Shown here in pieces: positions 42,363 to 50,652 of a stretch of DNA of 64,000 bases. Where the stretch lies: assembly GCF_003185895.1 (NCBI RefSeq), contig NZ_QHLY01000012.1, positions 1,949,844-2,013,843 on the forward strand, given 5' to 3'. The notes beneath the pieces were generated by a model. It was given only the letters and a program-made list of their open reading frames with translations. It was not told the origin of the DNA and searched no databases. Position 1 is the first letter of the stretch; each line of letters opens with the position of its first letter. The position numbers were made by a program, and so were the translations under genes. Source of the stretch: Cryobacterium arcticum (GTDB taxonomy: Bacteria; Actinomycetota; Actinomycetes; Actinomycetales; Microbacteriaceae).

Positions 42363-43202
42363 CTAAATCGCCCCGAGCACGGCCAGGTATCCGTTCCACA
42401 GCCACGCGCCGAAGAAGATTCCCACCCATGCGCCGACCAGCATCCACGGGCCGAACGGGATGCCGCTCGTGCGGGTTGCCCGTCCTGCCGCGAGAAGCCC
42501 CACGGCGTAGATGCCGCCGAGTAGGAAGGCTGCGAAGGCGCCGACAGCCAACTCTCCCCAGCCGAGGTGCCCCAGGAACAGGCCAAGCACACCCGCCAGT
42601 TTGACGTCGCCGAACCCCATGCCGCCGGGGTAAACCAGCGACAGGATGAAGTACGCCAGCCATAGCGCGGCCATGCCGACCCCTGCACGCAACATCGCAA
42701 CCCAGTCACCTGACAGCGCTGCAGCCGAACCCAGTAGACCAGCGCCAACGACGTAGCTGGGCAGAACCAGCGAATTTGGGAGCCTATGTACGTCAATGTC
42801 GATCAGGGCGAGCGCAATGCTCATTGCAACGAGATAAAGAAAACCAGTCAGGACCAGCACATCGCTCGCGATTCCTGCGCCACTTGTTCCTGACAACATC
42901 CGCCAAGTGACAGCCACGAACGACAGAGCTGTGCCGGCCTCAACGAGGGGATATCGCGCGGAAATCGAGGTTCGGCAGGTGCGACACTTGCCGGCCAGCA
43001 GCAACCAGGACAAAACCGGGATGTTGTCACGCGGCGCGATGTGTGTGCCACAACGTGGGCACGCGCTAGGCGGAGAAACCACGGACAGGTGTATAGGCAC
43101 CCGATAGACCACCACGTTCAGGAAGGACCCGATAGCGAGACCGAACACGCCACTCGTCGCCAAGGTGAGAAGGGCTAGACCCGCGGGCCACGATGCGATC
43201 AC
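42363..43202 (-). CDS. pilD: Prepilin peptidase / N-methyltransferase (PilD, A24 family)
   Basis: A 279-residue polytopic aspartic peptidase. The N-terminal methyltransferase-type domain has SFLNVVVYRVP and two cysteine pairs, CPRC (48-51) and CRTC (about 73-76). The catalytic Asp residues lie in LIDIDVHRLPNSLV and GMGFGDVKLAG. It cleaves after the Gly of the pilin leaders coded upstream. It starts with GTG and overlaps the large PilX-like gene by 4 nt. It is the only prepilin peptidase in view. Confidence 0.95.
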   Translation of the reverse strand: MIASWPAGLALLTLATSGVFGLAIGSFLNVVVYRVPIHLSVVSPPSACPRCGTHIAPRDNIPVLSWLLLAGKCRTCRTSISARYPLVEAGTALSFVAVTWRMLSGTSGAGIASDVLVLTGFLYLVAMSIALALIDIDVHRLPNSLVLPSYVVGAGLLGSAAALSGDWVAMLRAGVGMAALWLAYFILSLVYPGGMGFGDVKLAGVLGLFLGHLGWGELAVGAFAAFLLGGIYAVGLLAAGRATRTSGIPFGPWMLVGAWVGIFFGAWLWNGYLAVLGAI

Positions 43203-44977
43203 GGAATCGGCACTCCAGCGGCAGTGAACGCCGGCTTCACTTCGACCACCACGTTGACCCCATAGGTTGTTGAGACCGGGGAGAGGAACTTCGGCGGTGC
43301 AATGTAGCGGAAGCGGTCGTCGTACAGGTAGGCCTTGGTGTATCCGTTGCTTCCGCTGCGCACAATGCCGCGGAACTTCTGCGAGATGGCGCCTTTGACC
43401 GTCAGTGTTCCTTGTGTACCGCCACGGTTATAGTTCTGCACCTGGAAAGTGTGGGCCACCGACAGGATCGCGGCGCTGATCGTTCGGTCATTCCCTAGCA
43501 GCGTTGAGTACGAGCCGCCCGAAACCTTCACTGGATTCCAGACCCACACCGCGTTCTGTCCGACCAGACCGAGGATGTCATCCTGCGCGGACACGTAAGT
43601 AATGTCGCCGGTCACGTACACGTAGTTCTCCGCGGCGAGAGTCATGGCCCCGCTGAGTGCGCCGCTGACGAAGAGGTCGCCGTTACGGCAACCGTACGAC
43701 CCCGCGACTGAAGCGACATATTCTCCGCTCATCGGGTACCCGATCCCGTTCCCGGCTGCGCAAACCGCGTTGGTGTAGCTCGCGGGATACATGTCCGCGC
43801 CACTCGCTGGCCAAGTATTGGGATTGCCTGCCGCGGTCGGAACGTTTTGCACGAAGATCAGGTTGCGGTCGAGCACATCGACGGTTGCTCCCGTGGTCGA
43901 AGCCAGTCCGTTGGTCACGTTGCCCGGCGTCCCGCAGCGCGCCGGTGTGGTTCCGGATATGGCCGGTTCGCCAGCCACATTCGTCTTTTTGGTCCACGGC
44001 GACCGCACCGTCATCTTGCCATCGCTGGTCAAGGTGATCTTTGTGGGCCCCGTGTACAGGCATCCCGGCATCGCCACGACGGCGATGGGCAGGTCGGACC
44101 GGGTTTCGCTCTTCATCTCCGAGTTGGTCTGTGGCATCCCAACCTTCGGACTGTAGGTGGGATTGCCTTTAGAGAAGACCTGCCCCGAGCACGACGATCC
44201 GTTCGAGTCCTGTTTGAGATACCGCAATCCCGTTGGCGGGTTGTTGGCCGTCGTGACGATGCCGTTGAAGGTTGCGTCGCACGCGCGGATGGTGTCATTC
44301 GAGTGCATCGGGCCGTTGATAACGTCACTGTTGCCGAATGCGATGTCGCTGCAGGCGCTCGTGGGCGGCGTGGGGGTTGGCCGCCCCTGCCAGGCATATT
44401 TGACACAGGTGGCAACGTCATCGCCGTTCTGGTCGGGATCCTCGATTTCGTAGTCGGTGAAGTAGAGGAAGTCGATGAAACCTTGCTGTTTCAAGTTGGC
44501 CACAATGGTGCGGGTGGCCTGGCCGACGCGACCGGTGGAACGGATGCGCAGGATGCCCGAGCTCGAGTACTTCGAGGTGTCAACCTCATAGCGGTAGGTA
44601 GCCCTCCCGCCACTGCCCTCGACGGCGCCCCAAGTGCCGCTCGCTCCGACACCGAAAGCCGGATTGGTCTGGGGTCCGGTGGGAAGAGTCAGCGCACTGG
44701 TATTGCTGAACGGCGCGGCCGTGTTGCCGTAGATCATGTAGGCGTTGTCGTTAGCCAGTCTGCTCTCGTACTCCTCGACGCCGGCATATGCGGCCGAGCT
44801 CGCGGCGCTCCAATTCTGATCGGAGCTGGCCTTCACGAGGCCGCTCACGGAGAACGCCAGGGCCGAAGTCACCAGAATCAGCATGACCATTCCTGTGCCG
44901 ATCACCATGGGTAGGGCGATGCCGGCCTCACGGTCTCTCGCGTGGGGACGCCCAAGCATCCGTCTGACCATGAGCAT
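43199..44977 (-). CDS. Large PilX-like pilus-associated protein
   Basis: A 592-residue secreted or membrane-anchored protein. The ATG at 44977 (MLMVRRMLGRPH) gives a pilin-like leader REAGIALPMVIGTGMVML, with cleavage probably after Gly19 and no Glu at +5, as in PilX-type proteins. The long C-terminal part is Gly/Thr/Ser-rich with at least eight Cys (for example DVATCVKYAW, PPTSACSDIAF, IRACDATF) and strand-rich repeats, so disulphide-stabilised beta structure is likely. The start overlaps the preceding stop (TGATG). It is probably a tip or minor pilin adhesin, given its size. Confidence 0.7.
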   Translation of the reverse strand: MLMVRRMLGRPHARDREAGIALPMVIGTGMVMLILVTSALAFSVSGLVKASSDQNWSAASSAAYAGVEEYESRLANDNAYMIYGNTAAPFSNTSALTLPTGPQTNPAFGVGASGTWGAVEGSGGRATYRYEVDTSKYSSSGILRIRSTGRVGQATRTIVANLKQQGFIDFLYFTDYEIEDPDQNGDDVATCVKYAWQGRPTPTPPTSACSDIAFGNSDVINGPMHSNDTIRACDATFNGIVTTANNPPTGLRYLKQDSNGSSCSGQVFSKGNPTYSPKVGMPQTNSEMKSETRSDLPIAVVAMPGCLYTGPTKITLTSDGKMTVRSPWTKKTNVAGEPAISGTTPARCGTPGNVTNGLASTTGATVDVLDRNLIFVQNVPTAAGNPNTWPASGADMYPASYTNAVCAAGNGIGYPMSGEYVASVAGSYGCRNGDLFVSGALSGAMTLAAENYVYVTGDITYVSAQDDILGLVGQNAVWVWNPVKVSGGSYSTLLGNDRTISAAILSVAHTFQVQNYNRGGTQGTLTVKGAISQKFRGIVRSGSNGYTKAYLYDDRFRYIAPPKFLSPVSTTYGVNVVVEVKPAFTAAGVPIP

Positions 44978-45669
44978 CAGGGCCCCGTCCTGTAAACAGG
45001 GAGATTGGGCATGCCGACTGTGTTCTGGAGAGTGACCGCTGAGCGGGTGTCGGTGGCGCTTCCCTGAAGCGTCATAGTGACTTTGATCGCGGCAATGGTC
45101 TGGCGTTGAGCCGGAGTCAACCCTCCAGTCGGGGACGTCAGTTCGGTACCGTCCTTGAGCACGTAGGTGAAGAGGTAGGGCGCGCTGCCGCTCTGGGGCG
45201 CAACGGTGCCCGCCATAATGCGGGTGGAGCTGGACACCGTCGAGAAGGTGAAGAAGCCCGAACCGACCGGAGTCTCGATCGCGGGCCACTGTGTCTCGAT
45301 CAGGCGGCGACTTGTGTCGAGAGACAGCTGGATCTTCACGGGCAGTTCCGCTGAAGACACCAGATTGACGTAGGCGTAGAGGGTGACGGACTCGCGCATC
45401 GCGGTCTCGAGGGCGGGCTGGTTGGCCGCACCCGAGACAGGGTTCTCCGTGCCTGCCCGGATCACACGAGAAACTTCGTTCATGCCGTTGGATGCCTCGC
45501 GTGTATTGCTGTTCAATGTTCTCGCCTGGGAAACTGTGCGCATCGTGCTCGAGTAGAGCCCGGAGACGATCACTCCAACTATGGCGAGCAGAAGCATCGC
45601 GACGAGCAGTTCGACGAGGCTGATCCCCTGATCGTCTCTGTTCAGCCGGTGCCGAATACGGGTGATCAC
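44977..45669 (-). CDS. Minor pilin, PilW-like
   Basis: A 230-residue prepilin. The GTG at 45669 gives VITRIRHRLNRDDQGISLVE, so cleavage follows Gly15 with Ile at +1 and Glu at +5, then a hydrophobic helix LLVAMLLLAIVGVIVSGLY. The C-terminal globular domain is beta-rich with no Cys. It overlaps the preceding gene by 4 nt (GTGA) and the next by 1 nt, which argues for equal production as part of the initiation complex. Confidence 0.82.
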   Translation of the reverse strand: MITRIRHRLNRDDQGISLVELLVAMLLLAIVGVIVSGLYSSTMRTVSQARTLNSNTREASNGMNEVSRVIRAGTENPVSGAANQPALETAMRESVTLYAYVNLVSSAELPVKIQLSLDTSRRLIETQWPAIETPVGSGFFTFSTVSSSTRIMAGTVAPQSGSAPYLFTYVLKDGTELTSPTGGLTPAQRQTIAAIKVTMTLQGSATDTRSAVTLQNTVGMPNLPVYRTGP

Positions 45670-47033
45670 GGTGCCACCACTCGCGGGTCCAAAGTGAGAA
45701 CACCCGACAGGACGCTCGACGGAGGCGGCGCGCTCAGGCCAGAAGTAACGGCGGTCGTTTCGGCGCCGAGCGCTGTGCCGCTGGTGAGCCGCCAAGCACC
45801 GTAGGGCAAAGCGACCGTCACCGAGTTGCTATTGAGTTGGCCGAAGCTGTAATTCATGGTCCCGCCGCACCCTGCCGCACCGGTTCCCGGTGCATAAGCC
45901 TGGGAGACAGCTTTCAGGAACTTGCCGTTGAGCCCAGTCACCGTCACCAGACCCATCGGGACAGTTGCGGCGACGGGAACGCCGGGGAGAGTCGCTACGG
46001 CAGGCACCGCATGGCCCACTGCACCATCCGCCCGGGGCACGGTCCATTCGGCGGGATTCGGTGAAAGACAGCCCGGCAAGGTGGCGCTCGATGCAACGTA
46101 CTTGCCGCTGAAGATCTGGTATCCAGAGGCAAACGGGTGGAGCTCGTAAACCTTGGACACCGCACTCGTCGTTGCCGTTCGGGTGTACAGCGGGTAGGTG
46201 CTCATGAAGGTCGTATCCAGGTTGGTCGGCAGAATTGCCGACCCTGCGGGGGCGTTGGACGCATACGTGACCGTGTACGCGCCGGAGCGGTCGTACTGGA
46301 AAGCCACGGATGCTGCGGCACCCGCACCAACCCCCACGAACGAGACCGGAGTGCTGACCTGGTTCACATCGACGGAGTTCGCCGCCGAGACTGTGACGTT
46401 GTAGTTGCCCGGGACGACCTTCAGGATGTAGCTGCAGCCTTGCGCATCGGTGGGGTCAGGGATTTCCGTCAGGGTGGCGGCTCCTGCAGCGGGGATGGCA
46501 GGAGCGGCGGACACGATCACGCCGGCCTTACCGGTGCCGGATGAGCCCCGGACTGAGACCAGGATGGTGCCCAGCGTTGGATCGTTGATGCGGGTGCCAG
46601 GGGCGATCACGGTATCGGCTCGGACCGGCAGGGTCGAGGCGCGCATGCCGTCCCAGGTGACGGAAACATTCACGCGTTTGTACTTCAGTTGTCCGCCTCC
46701 CGAACCGCAGGTGGCGTCGGCGCTGACCGACGTGACCCAGTTGGTCTGGCGGTGCAGGTGAAAAGTGGTGCCGTTGATGGTGGTGGTCTTGTCGGCGTCC
46801 ACCAACGTGAAAAGGTCTTCCACCGCACGATTCAGGTCGATCTCTTGCGCAACCAGGTTGGCCGCTGCTTCACGGGAGCGGTTGTCGTTTCCCATCGACA
46901 GGGACAGGGTGAGTGCATACGCCACCGATACAGCGATCATGGCGAAGACCATCATGGCGACCATGATCTCGATGATGGTGACGCCGGAGTCCCGGTCCCT
47001 GGTTCCACCGAGGCGAGCATGAATCCTGCTCAT
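45666..47033 (-). CDS. Large minor pilin, PilV-like, with carboxypeptidase-regulatory-type repeats
   Basis: A 455-residue prepilin. The leader MSRIHARLGGTRDRDSG is cleaved before VTIIEIMVAMMVFAMIAVSV (Val at +1, Glu at +5). After the helix come beta-sandwich-like repeats with the pattern YILKVVPGNYNVTVSAANSV and GAYTVTYAS, typical of carboxypeptidase-regulatory or Cna-B-like folds. Scattered Cys could form disulphides. It is much longer than usual PilV, so an adhesive head is likely. The gene follows pilA by 116 bp, with which it shares the strand. Confidence 0.78.
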   Translation of the reverse strand: MSRIHARLGGTRDRDSGVTIIEIMVAMMVFAMIAVSVAYALTLSLSMGNDNRSREAAANLVAQEIDLNRAVEDLFTLVDADKTTTINGTTFHLHRQTNWVTSVSADATCGSGGGQLKYKRVNVSVTWDGMRASTLPVRADTVIAPGTRINDPTLGTILVSVRGSSGTGKAGVIVSAAPAIPAAGAATLTEIPDPTDAQGCSYILKVVPGNYNVTVSAANSVDVNQVSTPVSFVGVGAGAAASVAFQYDRSGAYTVTYASNAPAGSAILPTNLDTTFMSTYPLYTRTATTSAVSKVYELHPFASGYQIFSGKYVASSATLPGCLSPNPAEWTVPRADGAVGHAVPAVATLPGVPVAATVPMGLVTVTGLNGKFLKAVSQAYAPGTGAAGCGGTMNYSFGQLNSNSVTVALPYGAWRLTSGTALGAETTAVTSGLSAPPPSSVLSGVLTLDPRVVAP

Positions 47034-47149
47034 GTGGCGGCCCTCTCGGCGTTAGTTCAACTACGGGTGTTGACCAGTGGGTGGGGTCCGCGGAACGCGG
47101 TACCCCACTCACTAGTTGGCGAATGTGCCTCGCCTAGCTCCGTGCGGTG

Positions 47150-47641
47150 CTACGGGGCGGTGCACGCAGTGGGGAGAGTTGCCGGCGCGACCACTTTCAC
47201 GGCTCCGCCAGATTCAAGGGCGTAGAAGACCGAAGAACCGCTGCTGTTGCTCTTTCCCGCGACACAGAATGCACTTCCGGTGCCGGGCAGGTAGGTCAGC
47301 TTGGCGGTGTTGGCGCCCTTTGACGCGCCGGCGTTCAAAGCCGCGGTTGTCAGCGTGACGCCGGTGGCGTCGATCACGGAGGTCGCTGTGGGCAATGCGC
47401 CGGTGTTCGTCTGGAGGCTGACGATGGCGGTCTTGAGGTTCACAACGTCCGATTGAGCGGAGCTGTCCTTGGCGTTGTCCTGAACGCCCAGATACACCGG
47501 AATGGCGATGGCCGCCAGGATCCCGATGATGATTACGACCACTAGCAACTCGATCAGAGTGAAGCCCTTGTCGTTCGCGTCGGGGTCGTTGCGGCGGCGG
47601 TTGAGTGCGGCGAGGCTGCGAGAGAGCAAAGTGACTTCCAT
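47150..47641 (-). CDS. pilA: Major type IV pilin
   Basis: A 163-residue type IVa prepilin. The 26-residue leader ends DANDKG, followed by FTLIELLVVVIIIGILAAIA: Phe at +1, Glu at +5, and the standard hydrophobic helix. The C-terminal globular part is small, with two Cys (SAFCVAGKS and PTACTAP) that can close the D-region loop. The 199 bp between pilA and pilC probably hold an own promoter (a TAAAAT -10-like box at 47732-47737 on this strand) and a small hairpin at 47692-47707, which would allow the high pilin level expected. Confidence 0.95.
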   Translation of the reverse strand: MEVTLLSRSLAALNRRRNDPDANDKGFTLIELLVVVIIIGILAAIAIPVYLGVQDNAKDSSAQSDVVNLKTAIVSLQTNTGALPTATSVIDATGVTLTTAALNAGASKGANTAKLTYLPGTGSAFCVAGKSNSSGSSVFYALESGGAVKVVAPATLPTACTAP

Positions 47642-47840
47642 TCCATAGGTGAGATCGAACTGGCGGTCAGGGCCGCTCTGTTGTCATGTTATTGGGAGGA
47701 TATTCCCAGCTACGACCCATGGACGAGGGGTATTTTATCCAGGTCGCACCCCATTTCTGGGGTCATGGCGAATGCTCCGAACCTCGCGCGGGCGCGACGG
47801 ACGGCTGCTGCTCCTGTATGCAACGACAACGCCCGGCCCT

Positions 47841-49070
47841 CTACTTGATGACCGATGCGATGCTGAAGATAGGCAGATAGAGGGCGATGACCATGCCGCC
47901 GATCACGACGCCGAGGAAGGCGATCAGGATGGGCTCGATGGCAGAGGTGAGCTGCTCGGTTGTCGATTCGACCTCCTGGTCGTAAAAGTCGGCGATCTTG
48001 TTGAGCATGGTCTCCAACGAGCCGGCGTCCTCGCCCACAGCGATCATCTGCGTGACCATCGGCGGGAAAACGGGTTGCCTAATCAGGGGGCCCGCGATCG
48101 ATTGTCCCTGTCTGACCGACTCGGCAACCTTGACCAAGGCATTCTCGATCACCCAGTTGCCCGAAGTCTCTCCCACGATCTTTAGGGCTTGGAGGATGGG
48201 GACGCCGGCGCCTATCATATTGGCGAAATTGCGGCTGAAACGGGCGACGGCGATCTTCTTGAGCAGGCTGCCGAACACCGGCAGTCTGAGCTTGACTGGG
48301 TCCACGGCCATACGCACTCGTGCAGAGTGCTTGTTCTTGCGCCACCAGAAGCCGAAAGCCACCCCGCCAACGACTAGAACAGGAACGACATAGACCATGG
48401 CATGGGAGAGATTGACGAGGATCATGGTGGGCACCGGGAGTCCGCTTCCGAGGCCCTTGAACATGTCCTCGAAGATCGGAACGATGAAAATCAGCATGAT
48501 CAGCACCGAGACCAGGGACATGATCAGCACGATCACCGGGTAGGTCATCGCCGACTTGATGGTGCCGCGCAGCTTGACCTCTTTTTCAAAGTTCGCCGCG
48601 ATCGACTCCAGCGCGCCATCGAGAAAACCGCCGGTTTCGCCGGCGCGAACCATGTTGATCATGATCGGCGGGAAAGACTCGCTGTGTTTGGCGAACGACT
48701 CGGAGATCGAGACCCCGGTCTCGACGTCGTCGCGCACTTGGGCGAGAATTCTCGCGAGCGGCTTGCTCTCGGTCTGCTCGGCCAGGATGTTGAGGGTGCG
48801 CAGCAGAGACAGCCCGGAGCCGATCATCGTGGCCATCTGCCGGCTCATGATGGCAAGGTCCTTGAGGCCGACACCGCGGCTGAAACCCGGGATCGAGATC
48901 TCCCGGTTGAGGCCGGTGCCCTCGGTCGCCTCCGTGATGGAAATCGGCGAGATGCCCATGGTGCCGAGTCGGGTCGCCACGGCACCCTCGCTCGGCGCAT
49001 CAAGCTTGCCCTTGACCGTCTTGCCCGTGCTGTCACGGCCCGTATAAACCCAGGGCTGAACGGCTGACAT
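47841..49070 (-). CDS. pilC: Type IV pilus platform protein PilC (type II secretion F family)
   Basis: A 409-residue inner-membrane platform protein with duplicated T2SSF domains (about residues 70-195 and 275-395) and three membrane segments. It starts MSAVQPWVYTGRDSTGKTVKG. Typical blocks are FSRGVGLKDLAIMSRQMATM, ARFSRNFANMIGAGVPILQAL and TQMIAVGEDAGSLETMLNKI. Its ATG overlaps the pilT stop (TGATG). It turns in the membrane with PilB or PilT to insert or remove pilins. Confidence 0.95.
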   Translation of the reverse strand: MSAVQPWVYTGRDSTGKTVKGKLDAPSEGAVATRLGTMGISPISITEATEGTGLNREISIPGFSRGVGLKDLAIMSRQMATMIGSGLSLLRTLNILAEQTESKPLARILAQVRDDVETGVSISESFAKHSESFPPIMINMVRAGETGGFLDGALESIAANFEKEVKLRGTIKSAMTYPVIVLIMSLVSVLIMLIFIVPIFEDMFKGLGSGLPVPTMILVNLSHAMVYVVPVLVVGGVAFGFWWRKNKHSARVRMAVDPVKLRLPVFGSLLKKIAVARFSRNFANMIGAGVPILQALKIVGETSGNWVIENALVKVAESVRQGQSIAGPLIRQPVFPPMVTQMIAVGEDAGSLETMLNKIADFYDQEVESTTEQLTSAIEPILIAFLGVVIGGMVIALYLPIFSIASVIK

Positions 49071-50623
49071 CAGCGCTGCGGAATGGAGTACGTGTCGCCG
49101 TAGTCGACGCCGCCGCCGCCCATGTTATTCGACGACGCATCCGTGGGCGTCTCTGCCCGCTTGATGAGCTGGGTGAGGCTCTCGGTGTCGTGGGCCTTGT
49201 CCATGGCCGCCTGCCGGGTGATCTGGCCCGAGTCGACGAGGTCAGCGAGGTGCTGGTCCATGGTGTGCATGCCATCGGCACTGCCGGCCTGCATCATTGA
49301 GGTGATTTGGTGGGTTTTGCCCTCGCGGATGAGGTTGGCGATGGCCGGGGTAGTCACCAGGATCTCGGTGGCCACGACTCGGCCCTTATCGTTCGCCTTC
49401 TTGACCAAGGTCTGGCAGACGACGCCGCGCAGGGTGGCGGCAAGCTGGGTGCGAATCTGCCCCTGCTGGTGCGGCGGGAAGACGTCGATCATGCGGTCGA
49501 TGGTCTGGGCTGCATCCTGGGTGTGCAGAGTGGCGAACACCAGATGGCCGGTTTCGGCCGCGGTCAGCGCCACCGAGATGGTCTCCAGGTCACGCAGTTC
49601 ACCAATGAGGATGATGTCTGGGTCCTGCCGCAATACGTGTTTGAGGGCGGCGGCGAAGCTGTGCGTGTCGTGGCCGACCTCGCGCTGGTTCACCAGCGAC
49701 TTCTTGTGCCGGTGCAGGAACTCGATCGGGTCTTCAACGGTCACGATGTGGTCGGGCCGCGTGCTGTTGGCCAGGTCGACCATGGCAGCCAACGTCGTCG
49801 ACTTGCCGGAGCCGGTGGGGCCGGTGACCAGCACCAGGCCGCGCGGGAGCAGCGAAAAGCGGCCGACGGACTCGGGCACCCCCAGGGCCTTCAGCGGCTT
49901 GATCTCCCGGGGGATGAGTCGGAATGCGGCTCCGATCGAATTGCGCTGGTGGTAGAAGTTGACCCGGAATCGTGCGCCGGCAGCGGTGTAGGCGAAGTCG
50001 AGCTCGCGCTCCTCGTCAAAGCGCACCCGGTCGCCGATCGAGATGATGCTGTAGAGCGCGGCATTCACCTTGTCCTGCATCCAGACGGGCAGGCCGTCGA
50101 TGGGGCGCAGGGCGCCGTCCATGCGCATGGTCGGCGGAGCTCCGACGGTGATGTGCAGGTCGGAGGCCTCCAGCTCGAGAACCAGGGTGAGCGCGTCGAT
50201 CAGGTCGGGATCGGCCTGACGACCGTCGGGGCCGATGTGCGGCGGCGCAGGTGTGCGCACCGTTGCCACCGGAGCGGTCGGCTCCGCACGGATGGCGGCA
50301 CGGCGCCCCGAAGGAACGTGCACCGACCCCGGCGTGTAGATACGTTCCCTCTGCGGCGGTGCATAGGCACTCACAATCGGCACCGTGACCGGTTCAACTG
50401 TGCCTAGCCGCACGGTGTCCACGGGGACGGCGATTGTTACGGGAGGCTCCGGTGAGATGACGTCGATCTGCACCGTGGCGTCATCGAGTTCGTCCTGCTG
50501 GGCAGCATCCGCTACGACGGCCGCGGCAATGATCTCGTCTTCGGCATCGGCTGCGATCGCATCCCACCACGACATGTTGTCGCCAGGCTGGCTCGCTGGA
50601 ATCTCATAGATTGGCTTTTCCAT
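49070..50623 (-). CDS. pilT: Pilus retraction ATPase PilT with N-terminal extension
   Basis: A 517-residue hexameric ATPase that drives pilus retraction. The conserved PilT core begins at about residue 138 and shows ASDLHITVGAPP, Walker A GPTGSGKST (about 268-276), Asp box VEDPIEFLH, Walker B PDIILIGELRDLET, the His box, and AIRE-like TPAIANLIREGK near 420. The first 135 residues are an extra acidic and Pro/Val-rich region not seen in the usual 345-residue PilT, perhaps a regulatory or docking tail. The gene sits between pilB and pilC and is coupled to pilC. A GGGA ribosome site precedes the ATG. Confidence 0.93.
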   Translation of the reverse strand: MEKPIYEIPASQPGDNMSWWDAIAADAEDEIIAAAVVADAAQQDELDDATVQIDVISPEPPVTIAVPVDTVRLGTVEPVTVPIVSAYAPPQRERIYTPGSVHVPSGRRAAIRAEPTAPVATVRTPAPPHIGPDGRQADPDLIDALTLVLELEASDLHITVGAPPTMRMDGALRPIDGLPVWMQDKVNAALYSIISIGDRVRFDEERELDFAYTAAGARFRVNFYHQRNSIGAAFRLIPREIKPLKALGVPESVGRFSLLPRGLVLVTGPTGSGKSTTLAAMVDLANSTRPDHIVTVEDPIEFLHRHKKSLVNQREVGHDTHSFAAALKHVLRQDPDIILIGELRDLETISVALTAAETGHLVFATLHTQDAAQTIDRMIDVFPPHQQGQIRTQLAATLRGVVCQTLVKKANDKGRVVATEILVTTPAIANLIREGKTHQITSMMQAGSADGMHTMDQHLADLVDSGQITRQAAMDKAHDTESLTQLIKRAETPTDASSNNMGGGGVDYGDTYSIPQR

Positions 50624-50652
50624 GCTGGGTTCCCTTTCGGCACGCGCGAGCG

